A stretch of DNA of 56,363 nt from a virus, in IMG/VR virus record IMGVR_UViG_3300047373_000289, positions 1 to 56,363 of that record. One strand, written 5' to 3'. The position numbers were made by a program, and so were the translations under genes. Under the pieces are notes generated by a model that was not told the DNA's origin, ran no database searches, and saw only the letters and a list, made by a program, of their open reading frames with translations. Shown in pieces: positions 33,775 through 43,942 of this stretch (position 1 is its first letter; the number at the start of each line of letters is the position of its first letter).

Positions 33775-35960
33775 TGGCAGTAGCTCCCACACAACAAGGG
33801 GAAAAAAGCTACTCTGACATGGTGAATGAGCAAATAGGTCTCATTCAGCGTCAAAGAGCAGCAAACCTAAATCAAAGGTTAGCCCAGGAGGAAAAGAATC
33901 GGGAGTTTAGAACTAAGCAGTACCAGAACATCTACGACTTCGATGTATCTGGATTGGCTGGAGGGGATGTAGAACTTCTTGGTAAGCTTCAAAAGCAACT
34001 GGCATCTGGATTAAATCCAGACTCAGACCAATCTTACTCAAACTCTCAGGAGCTTGTGGCTGATATAGCCTATATAAACAACGTGTATAACGAAATGAAG
34101 CGTTGGGGAGAGACAGGAATGTCAGGGCGACAGTCTTATCAACAAGGAATTTTACAACCAGACAGAGGCGACGGAACCGTATTCGTTGGAACTGAAGATA
34201 CTTTGTCTGCTAGAAATGCAGCGTGGGAGCAGGGGGCTTTTGCTAATGCTCAAATACTTGGAGGGCCAGGACAGCGACAGATTATAGGGGATATGCTTGA
34301 TCAGGACGGAAACGTAATGAAGCAAGGAATAGACTTCTTTCAAAACGAATGGAGGTCTAGACCCGATATGTTTTGGAGGCCAGAGATTGGAGAAGGTGCT
34401 AAGCTGTTGGATGGCGTTGCTCTCGACTTCTCTAGCAGAAAAGGCGTTGATTCTAGCAACGTGCAAAAGGTAGCTGCCGAGCTGTTTGATTCAGACCCAG
34501 CAACTATAAACAGAATAAGAAGAGAAAGCTTAAGGCAAATAAACCAAGAGAGAGCTGATATTGGCTATGAGCCAATAAGCATGGACGCTGCTGAGTCTAC
34601 GTTTGACAGCCTTGGGTTGGGAGTTAATGAATTAAGACAGCAGTACGTTGATCGAGCTGTAGAGGGGATTGGGTTAAGACCCAAAGCAGCAGGACCTCAG
34701 ACGTTCAGCGGAACTGTATATGACACTCAGTCTGGAGCTAGAGCTATTGGATTGACAAAGCCGATTGAGGTAGTTTCTTCTACGCTTAGCGGCGACGTAA
34801 GTCACATTGCATTGCTTGATGACGAAATGGTTGTTGTCTATGAAGACGCTGATGGGGAACGCCAAGAGCAAGCTGTAAGAGAGGGCAGCGACGCATGGGA
34901 CAGCATAGTAGCTCAGTCTGGAGGGTTAGATGCTTTGGCTAAGATGGTCACAAATAAAAACACTGTGTCTGACAATCAACCACAAGGACAAGGCTCTCCT
35001 TCGGGTGAGGGTGCTACTTCGGGTGAAGATGGAAAAACCGCAGAAGAGAAAATAAACGAGCTAGACAAGCAAATAACGGATGATACGGCACGACTAAATG
35101 AGCTTGAGTCTCAACCTAGAAAAAACAATCAAGCACTCAGGGAGATTGAAAGCCTAAAGCAAAAGCTGAAGAAGGCCGAGGACGAGAAGTCCATTTTAAA
35201 TGAAATGGATCCCGTTGACGCAGAGATTAATGAGTTACAAAGAGAAATCGCCAGCCTCGAAAGGCAACCTGAAGAAAATAGATCTGGATTTACTAAATCA
35301 AGAATCAATCAGTTAAAAGAAGAGGTTATTCAGCTTACCGAAAGCAAGCCTGAACCTGAGCCTGTCAACCCTGAACCCTCTTTTAAAACAGAAAAAGGTG
35401 AAACTTATACCGCTGATCAGCTTGAACCCAACTTAGAGGACTGGGAAAAAAGTCTTAGAGCTGGAGACAAAGGTGTTAAGTCTGGGGTTGCCGTTATAGC
35501 TAAAAACTTTGGTAACCTTAGACCAAATCCAGCTAACCCTTATCGATCTGGCGTCTATGAGGTTTCTTCCGATAATAAATATCAGAACTTTTCTAGCTAC
35601 GAAGATGGGCTGAAGGGATTGATTTGGGATATAAAATCCAAGCAACACAAAGATGGCCTTAGCAGTAATGTTGTCTCTAAGGGGGATTCAATAATGCAGG
35701 CAATAAAAGAATACGCTCCCGCAGCAGACAAAAATAATCCAGAGTCTTACGCTAAGTTTGTGGTTGATTTTGTTAACGAACAAACAGGGGGTAGCTTTAC
35801 CGTTGATAGTAAGGCGTCTGAACTGCCCACTCAATTTTTAGTCGAGGCAATCATCATGAAGGAAGACATAAGCCTTTATAATGAGATGAAAGACAGAGGG
35901 TTTTTTGGAAACAAAATAGCTGGATACAGTCAAGGGATAAGTAAAAACAACTTAGTTTAA
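33774..35960 (+). CDS. Internal virion protein with C-terminal muralytic (lysozyme-like) domain
   Basis: 728 residues. The N-terminal half is helical (QIGLIQRQRAANLNQRLAQE) and beta (SHIALLDDEMVVVYEDADGE). Residues about 425-560 are a coiled coil with Glu/Pro linkers. The last 150 (from AKNFGNLRPNPANPYRSG, about 575) follow the pattern of virion-borne peptidoglycan hydrolases of the 'GN.R....F.S.E.G..A' kind: KYQNFSSYEDGLKGLIWDI, then IMQAIKEYAPAADKNN. It probably cuts the cell wall locally during DNA entry, like the T7 gp16 transglycosylase. The catalytic residue cannot be fixed by eye. Confidence 0.65.
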   Translation: MAVAPTQQGEKSYSDMVNEQIGLIQRQRAANLNQRLAQEEKNREFRTKQYQNIYDFDVSGLAGGDVELLGKLQKQLASGLNPDSDQSYSNSQELVADIAYINNVYNEMKRWGETGMSGRQSYQQGILQPDRGDGTVFVGTEDTLSARNAAWEQGAFANAQILGGPGQRQIIGDMLDQDGNVMKQGIDFFQNEWRSRPDMFWRPEIGEGAKLLDGVALDFSSRKGVDSSNVQKVAAELFDSDPATINRIRRESLRQINQERADIGYEPISMDAAESTFDSLGLGVNELRQQYVDRAVEGIGLRPKAAGPQTFSGTVYDTQSGARAIGLTKPIEVVSSTLSGDVSHIALLDDEMVVVYEDADGERQEQAVREGSDAWDSIVAQSGGLDALAKMVTNKNTVSDNQPQGQGSPSGEGATSGEDGKTAEEKINELDKQITDDTARLNELESQPRKNNQALREIESLKQKLKKAEDEKSILNEMDPVDAEINELQREIASLERQPEENRSGFTKSRINQLKEEVIQLTESKPEPEPVNPEPSFKTEKGETYTADQLEPNLEDWEKSLRAGDKGVKSGVAVIAKNFGNLRPNPANPYRSGVYEVSSDNKYQNFSSYEDGLKGLIWDIKSKQHKDGLSSNVVSKGDSIMQAIKEYAPAADKNNPESYAKFVVDFVNEQTGGSFTVDSKASELPTQFLVEAIIMKEDISLYNEMKDRGFFGNKIAGYSQGISKNNLV

Positions 35961-35964
35961 ATTC

Positions 35965-38900
35965 ATGGCAAACGGCAACGATTACTCTCAGTATACACAA
36001 GGTATGACTGAGGCGCAGGCCAACGAGTTTGCGCGTTTAGCAGAAATATATAACACTCGGTTTCAAAGACAGGGGGCTAGACCAGACATGGAGGGGTTAG
36101 AGGCCGAGGAGCTAACCCTAAGCGATTACAGCCAGGATATACAAAACATACTTAGAGACGATAGATATTCTCAAATAGTAGACTCTTCTAAGAGGAGGGC
36201 TATGGACAAGATGCTTTCTGATTATGGTTTTGAAGCTGCTCCTTACTTTGATGCCAACCCTACTGCGACATCTATAGATGTTATGAGGGCTACAAACTTT
36301 AATGGGTTTGCAGACAAAGAAAAAAGATACTCAGACCCAAGCACCTTCACAAACGAATCGGGCAGATCAAAAGCCAAGGAAGAGCTATACAACGAATACG
36401 AGTCCACATTTCAAAACTCTTTTTTGTTTCCTGAGCTAGGGTCTGGACTTAGAGACATAGTTCCAGACTACATAAAAAACGACCCAGAAAAAATGGCTGA
36501 CTTTGAGTCGGCTTTTTACTATGAGACGGGTGGTGCTAAAATTGACTTTGACGAAAGCGGGAGAATAGGAGGCGTTTACACTGACAGCTCTGTTGGTAAT
36601 TTTATGAGAGAGGGTGGATATAAAGTTGTAGATGTTGGAAATCAATTTGTTGAATGGGCTGCCACAACGTCTAACACGCTGTACTCAATTCTTGGGGGTG
36701 ATTTAGACAAAAAAAATAAAGAGTTTTTAAAGCGTCAAGAAGAGGGTGAAATAGAGACGGAATTTCAACGATTAGAAAGAGGTAGATCCGAAGGTGTTGG
36801 TTTCAACGACCCTATCTTTTGGGCTTCCTTTACAAGCCCCGAAGCCCGACAACAGCTTTTGAGGTCTAGCAGTGGATTAAGGACTGTTGACTTTAACGCT
36901 ATGATGGATCGTGGTGGACCAGACGATGCTGGTCAACTCTTAAGTGTTGGTCTTGATCAAATAATTCAGTCTGTACCATTAATGATAGACCTGGTTGCTG
37001 GTGGGGGTATAGCGAAGGGACTATTAAGAGGCACTTCAAAAAAATTAGCCACAGAAGCTACAAAAAAATCTCTTAAAGCTGTTAACTTGTCTGCTGCAAA
37101 AGTATCAAACCTTATGAATCAGGGTGGTGCTTTTGTAGTGTCGGGAGGCTTAGTTGCTGGTCAAATACATTCAGACAACATAGGTCAGGAGTGGTACGAC
37201 AACCTAAGCGAAGGTGAGAGGTTTAATTATTTAGCTGTTCAAGCTGGTTCTGAAGTTCTTTCTGGAATGGTTTTGAATAGGGCGTTTGCTAGGGGTTTTG
37301 GCAAAAGTGCTATGACTCATAACATATTTAAATCACAGCAAAACGCTGTAAAAGAGTGGGGCAAGAATGCCGCTAGATCAACGTTTCTAGGTATTGGAGA
37401 GGAAAGTATCGCAGAGGCTGGTACGGCTGCCGTTCAGTACTACAACGAAGTAAACGCAAGAAGAGCTGGTGGTGATGAGTCCGCTTACATTGATGGAGAG
37501 GAGTTAAAGCGCAAGGTGTTTGAAGGCGCAGTAGCTGGTATTCTTATGGGGGGTATGGCGGGGGGTCTTAGCGGAACAATAGGCGGTGGAGCTCAAGCCA
37601 CTCTAGCCACCTTAAACGCTAAGGCTGTAGAAAGTAAGAAGAAAGTTGATGAAGCAGCTAAAGCAATGGACGCTGCAAATACATTGACTGGCAAGAAGGA
37701 AGCTATGGAGCGCCTTGAAAGAGAGGTCAAAAGACACTCTGGGGCTCAATCAGCCCTGTCTAGAGCATACAACAGAATTAGAGAAGCTTCTCCAGAAAAG
37801 TTTGAGGAAATAGCCAGGCTACAGGGAGAGATAAATGTAAATGTAGAGAACTACAAAAAGAACACTAACGAAGAAGGTAGAGGAGCTTTATTTCAAGAAA
37901 TAAAATCTCTTGTTGAGAAGAAGCAACAACTTGAAAACGAAGCATTTGAAGGTGACACGAAGTTTGAGGACGTCATAAAAGAAGAGTTTGAAAACGTAGC
38001 AAAAGAAAGAGGGGCTAAGGTCAAGGCTTTTAACGCTTCGATGGAGAGTGACCCAGAGACTTTGGCTCAGAAAGAAATAGCTGGCGAGCTTGAATCTCAG
38101 AAAGCATCTTTAGAAGCAGCTAAAGCTGTTAATGCGCCAGAACAAAACACAGACGACGACACACAAGATCAGCAGGGTGAGACGCAGGAGGATTCAGACA
38201 TGCAAAGAAACCCAGATGCGCCTATCGAGGGGGTGGAGGGTGATGCCAATAACCTCATGAGTCCGACAGATTTGGAAGGTCAACCCCTTGCTGGTAAGTA
38301 TAGAGACATTGTAGGTAGGGTAAACAACCTTCTTAAGGCTTTTAAGCCTTTGGGTATTAACGCTGTTGTACATACTACAGAGCAAAGCTTCTTTAACGCT
38401 ACAGGAGCTACGTCATTAGGTATGTTTAGGCAGGGTAAAACCGTACACATAAACCTAGAAAAAGCCAACGCAGGAACCAACACGGTTAGGCACGAGTTTC
38501 TGCATGCTGCGTTTATGACGCTTACACCCCAGCAAAAGCAACAGTTCTTAGAAGAGCTAAGGTCAATTAGAGGTATTAACGCTAGGAATATCGAAAGGGC
38601 TGTAGAAGAAACTTACTCTGATTACGATTCTGAGAGTCTAATAGAGGAAAAGATAGTTAATATACTAGAGAACGCTCTTGACAGCACCTCCTTAGAGGCT
38701 AGACAGTCAACAATACAGAAGATTGCAAACTTCTTCAGAAGGTTGCTAGGGCTAAAAGAACAGATTACCGAAAGCGACCTGCAAGGCTTTGTGCGTCAAT
38801 TTAGAGCCGCTGAGAGAAGCGGAGTAGAGTTCGAGGGGGGTAGGGCATCCCAAGGGGCTGATATGGACGCAAGGGACCTAGGAATGAACCGAGGAGGTTT

Positions 38901-41900
38901 TAAGTCAACAGCCTACCCAGATCTAATCCGAAAGAAGGTTAGCTATGCTAAAACCTTCCTGAACAAGACGGGTGAACAGTATCAGTTGTTTGATGAGGTG
39001 TTTGTTAATGATTACTGGCACTTCAGAAACTGGTGGATCAGAGAAACAGGCAACGGGAAGAGAGGTGACGTTCTTAGTGATTTTACTTACGAAGGTGAAA
39101 ACGGACAGCGGAAGAAAATTAACCCACCAAGACCTAAAGTAGACAAGTCTACAGGGGAGATTGTTGATATGGAGCCGAAGCTACAGACTCCATTCGAAAT
39201 GAAGTTTGCGGCTAATCAGAGGGCTGCGGGGCGTCGCGACATGTCGGCAGACAGAGATAGCGCTACCGACTCCTTAGTGGGGGGTATACTGGAGGTGGTC
39301 GGGCTAAGCAAAAGAGGAGGCAGGAAAGAAAGCCGAACTGAGTTGTTTGTTGATAGTCGTGGCTCTGAAACAGAAGGTAGGTCTGAGCTGCCAGTAGTGT
39401 TTAGCGACACCATCTTCACAGAGGGGTTGAGAAACATGCAGTTTCAAAACGAATACGGGGATGCCGTTCGTAGCACAATGGAGGACTTTGCTTTCTTAGT
39501 GCCTAAGGATCAATCAGGAGAGTTTGCATACAGCATTCGAAACAACGGTGACGGATCGGTTACTATAGAGGCTCATTCAGATTTTATACCCATTGATCAG
39601 GCAGGCGACGGCGAGAGCGTTGCTCAAGGAAAAACAAACCTATCAGAAGGTCTAGAGGCTCGTGTATTAAACGTAGAGTCAGAAGAGTTTCTTGGAAAAG
39701 AAGCGAATAGAGGTACTATGCAGGCTGATACTCAAAACACTTCAGCTTTCGCGGTAGGCTTTGATCAAACTAAAGATAAGTCTGGGGTTGCAGACTTAGT
39801 AAAAAGAGGTGTTTCCTTGATCTCAGCTCACATAGATAGAGCTAAGGCTGAGGCTATTGAGGCTACGTTAATTAGAATGGCTCTTGAAGAAGCCAAAGGA
39901 ATGAAAGACGGGGACATAGGATACATAACCGTTTATCAAACACTGCTAAGCCCTGACTCAACCTTGGGTAATCCTCTTGTGTTTAGCGATATGTTTTTGG
40001 GTAAATACGAATCCAGAGATGGTTCGTTAAAGCGATTTGTAGAAAAACAAAGGCTTGTTGATTTCTTAAACTCTTCTTTTAAGAAAGACGCACCTCTAAA
40101 GAATAGCGTTCGAAACCTACTTGAAGGAGGAACTGGACTTGAGAGTGTCTTTGATTTAATAAAAACTGGTGAAGAGGTAGTACTTACTGACGAGCAATAC
40201 AATGAAATTTCTCAGCTGATTGGTGAAAATTCCAGGGCTTTTAGCTTCAATCAAAGAACTGAAATAGCGAAGGCTTTGTTTAAAGATCGAAACATTTCTA
40301 AGACGATTTTTCTAAACAAGCACAATGATCCAATATGGCAAAAAGCGGGAGTTGAAAAAGGGGAGATTGTTGCCTATACTGTAATACCATTTAAGTACAA
40401 TAAAAAGGGTAAAACCGACAGGGCTAAAATAGAGGGGTTTATATCCAGAACTGACTCCAATAAAGATAATCCGTTTCAGGGTTTAATTGTTCCTGCTGCT
40501 GTTGTTGACGGAAAGATTGTTGACGGAGCTCAACTAGAAGACAGGGACGGAAACAAAGTTCCATTACCTCAAACTAAGATACCGACTAAAGCTTATCACG
40601 TTACGGAGGTGTTTGGAGGGAAGTATAAGAGACTGTCAAAAGACAAGGGTCAAGGCTTGGTTGATGAAAATGTTGACTTAAGAAAAAAACCTGAAAGCGA
40701 GCAGCAAGGATTGATGAACACACAGGTGGCTATTGGAATTAGAGGCAGGGCTTTTGATCCAGATAACTCCACCGTGCGTATTAACGAGGACAGTGAAGCC
40801 CAAGGTGTTAAAAGTAAAAAACAAACGAAAAAAACCGCTGAGGTAATTAGAGAATCAAGAGATTTAGGGTTGAGCTTAGATAATCAAACTGAACTGCCGT
40901 TTGAGCCTAACAACCTAAACTCATTTCAGGCTTTCATGGCTCGTATGGATCAGCTGTTCGCTAACAAGTATGCTAACGTAATGCGTTTGCAGAAAACCAT
41001 TGAAAAAGCCAAGGGTAAGGTAGTAGACTTGAGCAAGGACTTCATAAATGCTGAGGCTCTTCTTTACGGTAAGACAGCTAACGATCTTGACAAGCTGGAT
41101 GGTAAGGTAAAAGACATCTCTCTAGAGATGAAGGACAAGGGTCTTAACTCCGAGGATGTATCAGAGTATCTCATCGCAAGACACGCAAAAGAGCGTAATG
41201 CTGTCATCTCCGAGCGTACAGAAGGCAAGGACGAGGCTGGCAGTGGTATGACCAACGAGAGGGCTGACGAGATCATGAACAGCCTTTCGCCCGAAAAGAA
41301 AGCTGCTCTTGAGTCAGTAGCCGCTAAGGTTGATGCCATCACAGCAGATACTAGAAAGACTATGGTCGAATTTGGACTCGAAGAGAAGTCTACAATCGAC
41401 GCTTTTGAGGCTATGTTCCAAAACTACGTACCTCTTGGAGGTTTGGCTTTGGATGAACAAAACGCAGATACCTCACTCTACCCAACAGGCGGAGCAGGCA
41501 TGAGCGTATACGGAGATACAACGAAACGAGCTAGAGGTCGTAAGAGCGAAGCACAAAATGTACTCGCACAGGCGATTGCACAGAACGCAGCTGTACACGC
41601 CAAGGCACGTAAGAACGAAGCACTATCATCACTTTACAAGCTCGTAAAGGATAACCCTAACCCTAAGGTATGGAGACTCGCTAAGGAGGTTCCGTTCGAC
41701 GCTCAGAGTGCTGTAGGTGTAAGGGTTAATGGTGAGCAACAGTTTATTGTGTTTGCCAACCCAGACATGGCTAAGTCGTTAAAGAATATGGGGGTTGAGA
41801 AGCTGGACCTTTTCAGTAAGGCTATGCGTAGGTTCTCTGGCTTCCTAAGACGCTCATTCACAACGGCTAACCCTGAATTTATTATCTCCAACTTCGCGAG

Positions 41901-43530
41901 GGACATCCAGTCAGCTATGTTCAACGCTATGGCGGAGGCAGACATTCCAGGCGGTCAGATTCCAGGGCGCCATATCGCGGCCAACGTGATGACCCGTGTG
42001 AAGCAAACCTTACCAGCTCTCCTAAAGAACGCGGTAGGTAAAGACCTCTCTCCAGAGATAGCCGCATACTTCGAAGAATTCAAGGAGGACGGCGGTCAGA
42101 CGGGATGGGGTTTTGTAAAAGACGTAGAGACTATTGCAGCTGAGATAGAGTCAGAGGTAAACGAGAAGAGCAAGGCTAAGAAAGCATCCGAATGGATGGC
42201 TAGAAACAGCATAGAGGTTATTGAGAACGTGAACGATGCGTTTGAGAACTCTGTTCGTCTTGCAGCATACATCGAAGCTAGAAAGGCAGGAGTGAGCAGG
42301 GAGAAAGCAGCAGAGCTTGCTAAAAACATCACCGTGAACTTTAACAGATCAGGAGAGCTCGGACCAATGGCTAACGCATGGTACATGTTCTTCAACGCAT
42401 CTGTACAGGGTACCGTAAGACTTGCTCGATCACTGGGTACCATGAAAGACTTGCGTAAGCCTAACGGAGAGCTTGAGTCAAGATTTAAAAGGCTGAATGC
42501 AGCTCAGAAGATGGCCTTTGGATTATCCCTTACTACTGGTATGCTTACGATGGTAAACATGGCGATGAGTGACGACGACGAGGATGGGGTTTCTTTCTAC
42601 GAAAAGATTCCAGACTACGAGAAGGAGCGTAACCTGATTATCATGTACAGCGGAAAGAACTACTTTAAGGTGCCTCTCCCATACGGCTTTAATGTATTCG
42701 CAAACTTAGGAACGTCTATGGCTGAGACCGCTAACGGTCAGAGAGAGCCACTAGACGCAGGTATGTTCTTGTTGAACTCTGCGTTCAGCTCGTTCTCCCC
42801 GATTAGTTTTGGTCAGTCGAAAGATGCATCCAAGTACTTGGCAAAAGGATTGTCTCCAACTATACTAAAGCCATTCGTTGACATTGCTGTAAATGAAACT
42901 TATTTCGGTAGCTCTGTATACAGGGAGCAGTTCCCAGTAGGCGCACCTAAGCCACAGGCTGAGATGTCATACCGATCACCTGAGGGGGTTAGAAGTTTCT
43001 TCCAGTGGATGAACGAAGCCACAGGTGGAAGTGAGCAGGTACCAGGATCGGCAGACTTCAACCCAGATAAGTTCTGGTACGGATTTGAGTACTACATCGG
43101 TGGTGCTGGTCAGTTCATTACTCGATCACTTGGTACAGGTAAAGACCTCTTCGAAACTATCAAGGAGGGAAAGAAAGTGCCTATGAAGGCTAACGACTTC
43201 CCGTTCTTAAGAAAGCTGTATGGTGAGGCGTCAAAGTACTATGACTCAGACACTTACACGGACAATGCTAATCTAGTTTCTCAACTGTATAAAGAGAGAA
43301 AAGAAGCAGAAGACAAGAATGATAAGCGGTATAAGGGTGTGATGAAGCTGGAGTCTGCTCGAAAAGCAACAGAGAAGAAAATTAAAAGGCTTCGTAAGCT
43401 ACGCAAGGAAGCAAGAGATATCAAGAACTACGTTGAAAAGCAAAACAGGATCTACGAACTCTACGAGAAAGAACGAAGCCTGTTGATGCAGTTTAACAAA
43501 CAATACGAACAGCTACGTGGAAAAGATTAA
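35965..43530 (+). CDS. 2521-residue polyvalent internal virion protein with zinc-protease motif
   Basis: The largest gene here. Residues 1-560 are helical, with Gly-rich hydrophobic segments around 340-360 and 510-545 (possible membrane insertion on ejection). About 560-760 is a charged coiled coil. At 843-847 is HEFLH (an HExxH zinc site) in NTVRHEFLHAAFMTL, followed by a Glu-rich helix. The C-terminal region from about 1650 matches large polyvalent-protein modules (FIISNFARDIQSAMFNA near 1970; VNFNRSGELGPMANAWYMFF near 2115), which I recall as LPD38. Such proteins are ejected with phage DNA and carry effector domains. Codon use changes near base 40,900. Overlaps the holin gene by 14 nt. Confidence 0.75.
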   Translation: MANGNDYSQYTQGMTEAQANEFARLAEIYNTRFQRQGARPDMEGLEAEELTLSDYSQDIQNILRDDRYSQIVDSSKRRAMDKMLSDYGFEAAPYFDANPTATSIDVMRATNFNGFADKEKRYSDPSTFTNESGRSKAKEELYNEYESTFQNSFLFPELGSGLRDIVPDYIKNDPEKMADFESAFYYETGGAKIDFDESGRIGGVYTDSSVGNFMREGGYKVVDVGNQFVEWAATTSNTLYSILGGDLDKKNKEFLKRQEEGEIETEFQRLERGRSEGVGFNDPIFWASFTSPEARQQLLRSSSGLRTVDFNAMMDRGGPDDAGQLLSVGLDQIIQSVPLMIDLVAGGGIAKGLLRGTSKKLATEATKKSLKAVNLSAAKVSNLMNQGGAFVVSGGLVAGQIHSDNIGQEWYDNLSEGERFNYLAVQAGSEVLSGMVLNRAFARGFGKSAMTHNIFKSQQNAVKEWGKNAARSTFLGIGEESIAEAGTAAVQYYNEVNARRAGGDESAYIDGEELKRKVFEGAVAGILMGGMAGGLSGTIGGGAQATLATLNAKAVESKKKVDEAAKAMDAANTLTGKKEAMERLEREVKRHSGAQSALSRAYNRIREASPEKFEEIARLQGEINVNVENYKKNTNEEGRGALFQEIKSLVEKKQQLENEAFEGDTKFEDVIKEEFENVAKERGAKVKAFNASMESDPETLAQKEIAGELESQKASLEAAKAVNAPEQNTDDDTQDQQGETQEDSDMQRNPDAPIEGVEGDANNLMSPTDLEGQPLAGKYRDIVGRVNNLLKAFKPLGINAVVHTTEQSFFNATGATSLGMFRQGKTVHINLEKANAGTNTVRHEFLHAAFMTLTPQQKQQFLEELRSIRGINARNIERAVEETYSDYDSESLIEEKIVNILENALDSTSLEARQSTIQKIANFFRRLLGLKEQITESDLQGFVRQFRAAERSGVEFEGGRASQGADMDARDLGMNRGGFKSTAYPDLIRKKVSYAKTFLNKTGEQYQLFDEVFVNDYWHFRNWWIRETGNGKRGDVLSDFTYEGENGQRKKINPPRPKVDKSTGEIVDMEPKLQTPFEMKFAANQRAAGRRDMSADRDSATDSLVGGILEVVGLSKRGGRKESRTELFVDSRGSETEGRSELPVVFSDTIFTEGLRNMQFQNEYGDAVRSTMEDFAFLVPKDQSGEFAYSIRNNGDGSVTIEAHSDFIPIDQAGDGESVAQGKTNLSEGLEARVLNVESEEFLGKEANRGTMQADTQNTSAFAVGFDQTKDKSGVADLVKRGVSLISAHIDRAKAEAIEATLIRMALEEAKGMKDGDIGYITVYQTLLSPDSTLGNPLVFSDMFLGKYESRDGSLKRFVEKQRLVDFLNSSFKKDAPLKNSVRNLLEGGTGLESVFDLIKTGEEVVLTDEQYNEISQLIGENSRAFSFNQRTEIAKALFKDRNISKTIFLNKHNDPIWQKAGVEKGEIVAYTVIPFKYNKKGKTDRAKIEGFISRTDSNKDNPFQGLIVPAAVVDGKIVDGAQLEDRDGNKVPLPQTKIPTKAYHVTEVFGGKYKRLSKDKGQGLVDENVDLRKKPESEQQGLMNTQVAIGIRGRAFDPDNSTVRINEDSEAQGVKSKKQTKKTAEVIRESRDLGLSLDNQTELPFEPNNLNSFQAFMARMDQLFANKYANVMRLQKTIEKAKGKVVDLSKDFINAEALLYGKTANDLDKLDGKVKDISLEMKDKGLNSEDVSEYLIARHAKERNAVISERTEGKDEAGSGMTNERADEIMNSLSPEKKAALESVAAKVDAITADTRKTMVEFGLEEKSTIDAFEAMFQNYVPLGGLALDEQNADTSLYPTGGAGMSVYGDTTKRARGRKSEAQNVLAQAIAQNAAVHAKARKNEALSSLYKLVKDNPNPKVWRLAKEVPFDAQSAVGVRVNGEQQFIVFANPDMAKSLKNMGVEKLDLFSKAMRRFSGFLRRSFTTANPEFIISNFARDIQSAMFNAMAEADIPGGQIPGRHIAANVMTRVKQTLPALLKNAVGKDLSPEIAAYFEEFKEDGGQTGWGFVKDVETIAAEIESEVNEKSKAKKASEWMARNSIEVIENVNDAFENSVRLAAYIEARKAGVSREKAAELAKNITVNFNRSGELGPMANAWYMFFNASVQGTVRLARSLGTMKDLRKPNGELESRFKRLNAAQKMAFGLSLTTGMLTMVNMAMSDDDEDGVSFYEKIPDYEKERNLIIMYSGKNYFKVPLPYGFNVFANLGTSMAETANGQREPLDAGMFLLNSAFSSFSPISFGQSKDASKYLAKGLSPTILKPFVDIAVNETYFGSSVYREQFPVGAPKPQAEMSYRSPEGVRSFFQWMNEATGGSEQVPGSADFNPDKFWYGFEYYIGGAGQFITRSLGTGKDLFETIKEGKKVPMKANDFPFLRKLYGEASKYYDSDTYTDNANLVSQLYKERKEAEDKNDKRYKGVMKLESARKATEKKIKRLRKLRKEARDIKNYVEKQNRIYELYEKERSLLMQFNKQYEQLRGKD

Positions 43531-43942
43531 AGACACCAATCTAGGAGGGTGGTTAAAAACCAAAGCTCCAGGCGTTTTAAGCATTGTAGGAGACCTCTTA
43601 CCAGACAAAGGGGGTCTTGGTATTGTGAAGAACTTATTGAGCAAGGAGAAGGGCGTAGATCCAGCAGAAGCTAAAGCAGCTATACAGGCTGAGGTTGAGT
43701 TTCAGAACAACGTATCTAGACGCTGGGAGGCTGATATGGCTAGCGATGTTAAGATCGCTAAGATTATTCGTCCAGCAACTATGATCGTTCTTATGCTGTT
43801 CTTTATGGTTATGATGATATGGGATGGGCTTGATGAAAGCTTTATGCCTAAGGAGAGTTATGTGTCTCTGTTAGAAATACTTATGCTTACAGTTTTTGGT
43901 GCGTACTTTGCGGGAAGAACTATCGAAAAAACCAAACGATGA
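43517..43942 (+). CDS. Holin-like protein (GTA/3TM type)
   Basis: 141 residues, GTG start inside the end of the giant gene (14-nt overlap). An amphipathic N-terminal region is followed by VSRRWEADMASDVKIAKIIR, a helix leading into hydrophobic segments (TMIVLMLFFMVMMIW about 90-104; LLEILMLTVFGAYFAGRTI about 118-136). The 'RRWE.DM.SD....K..RP' preamble plus two or three TM helices is the holin family seen next to lysis genes in many phages and gene-transfer agents. It would permeabilise the inner membrane at lysis. Overlaps the protease gene by ATGA (4 nt). Confidence 0.75.
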   Translation: MEKIKDTNLGGWLKTKAPGVLSIVGDLLPDKGGLGIVKNLLSKEKGVDPAEAKAAIQAEVEFQNNVSRRWEADMASDVKIAKIIRPATMIVLMLFFMVMMIWDGLDESFMPKESYVSLLEILMLTVFGAYFAGRTIEKTKR

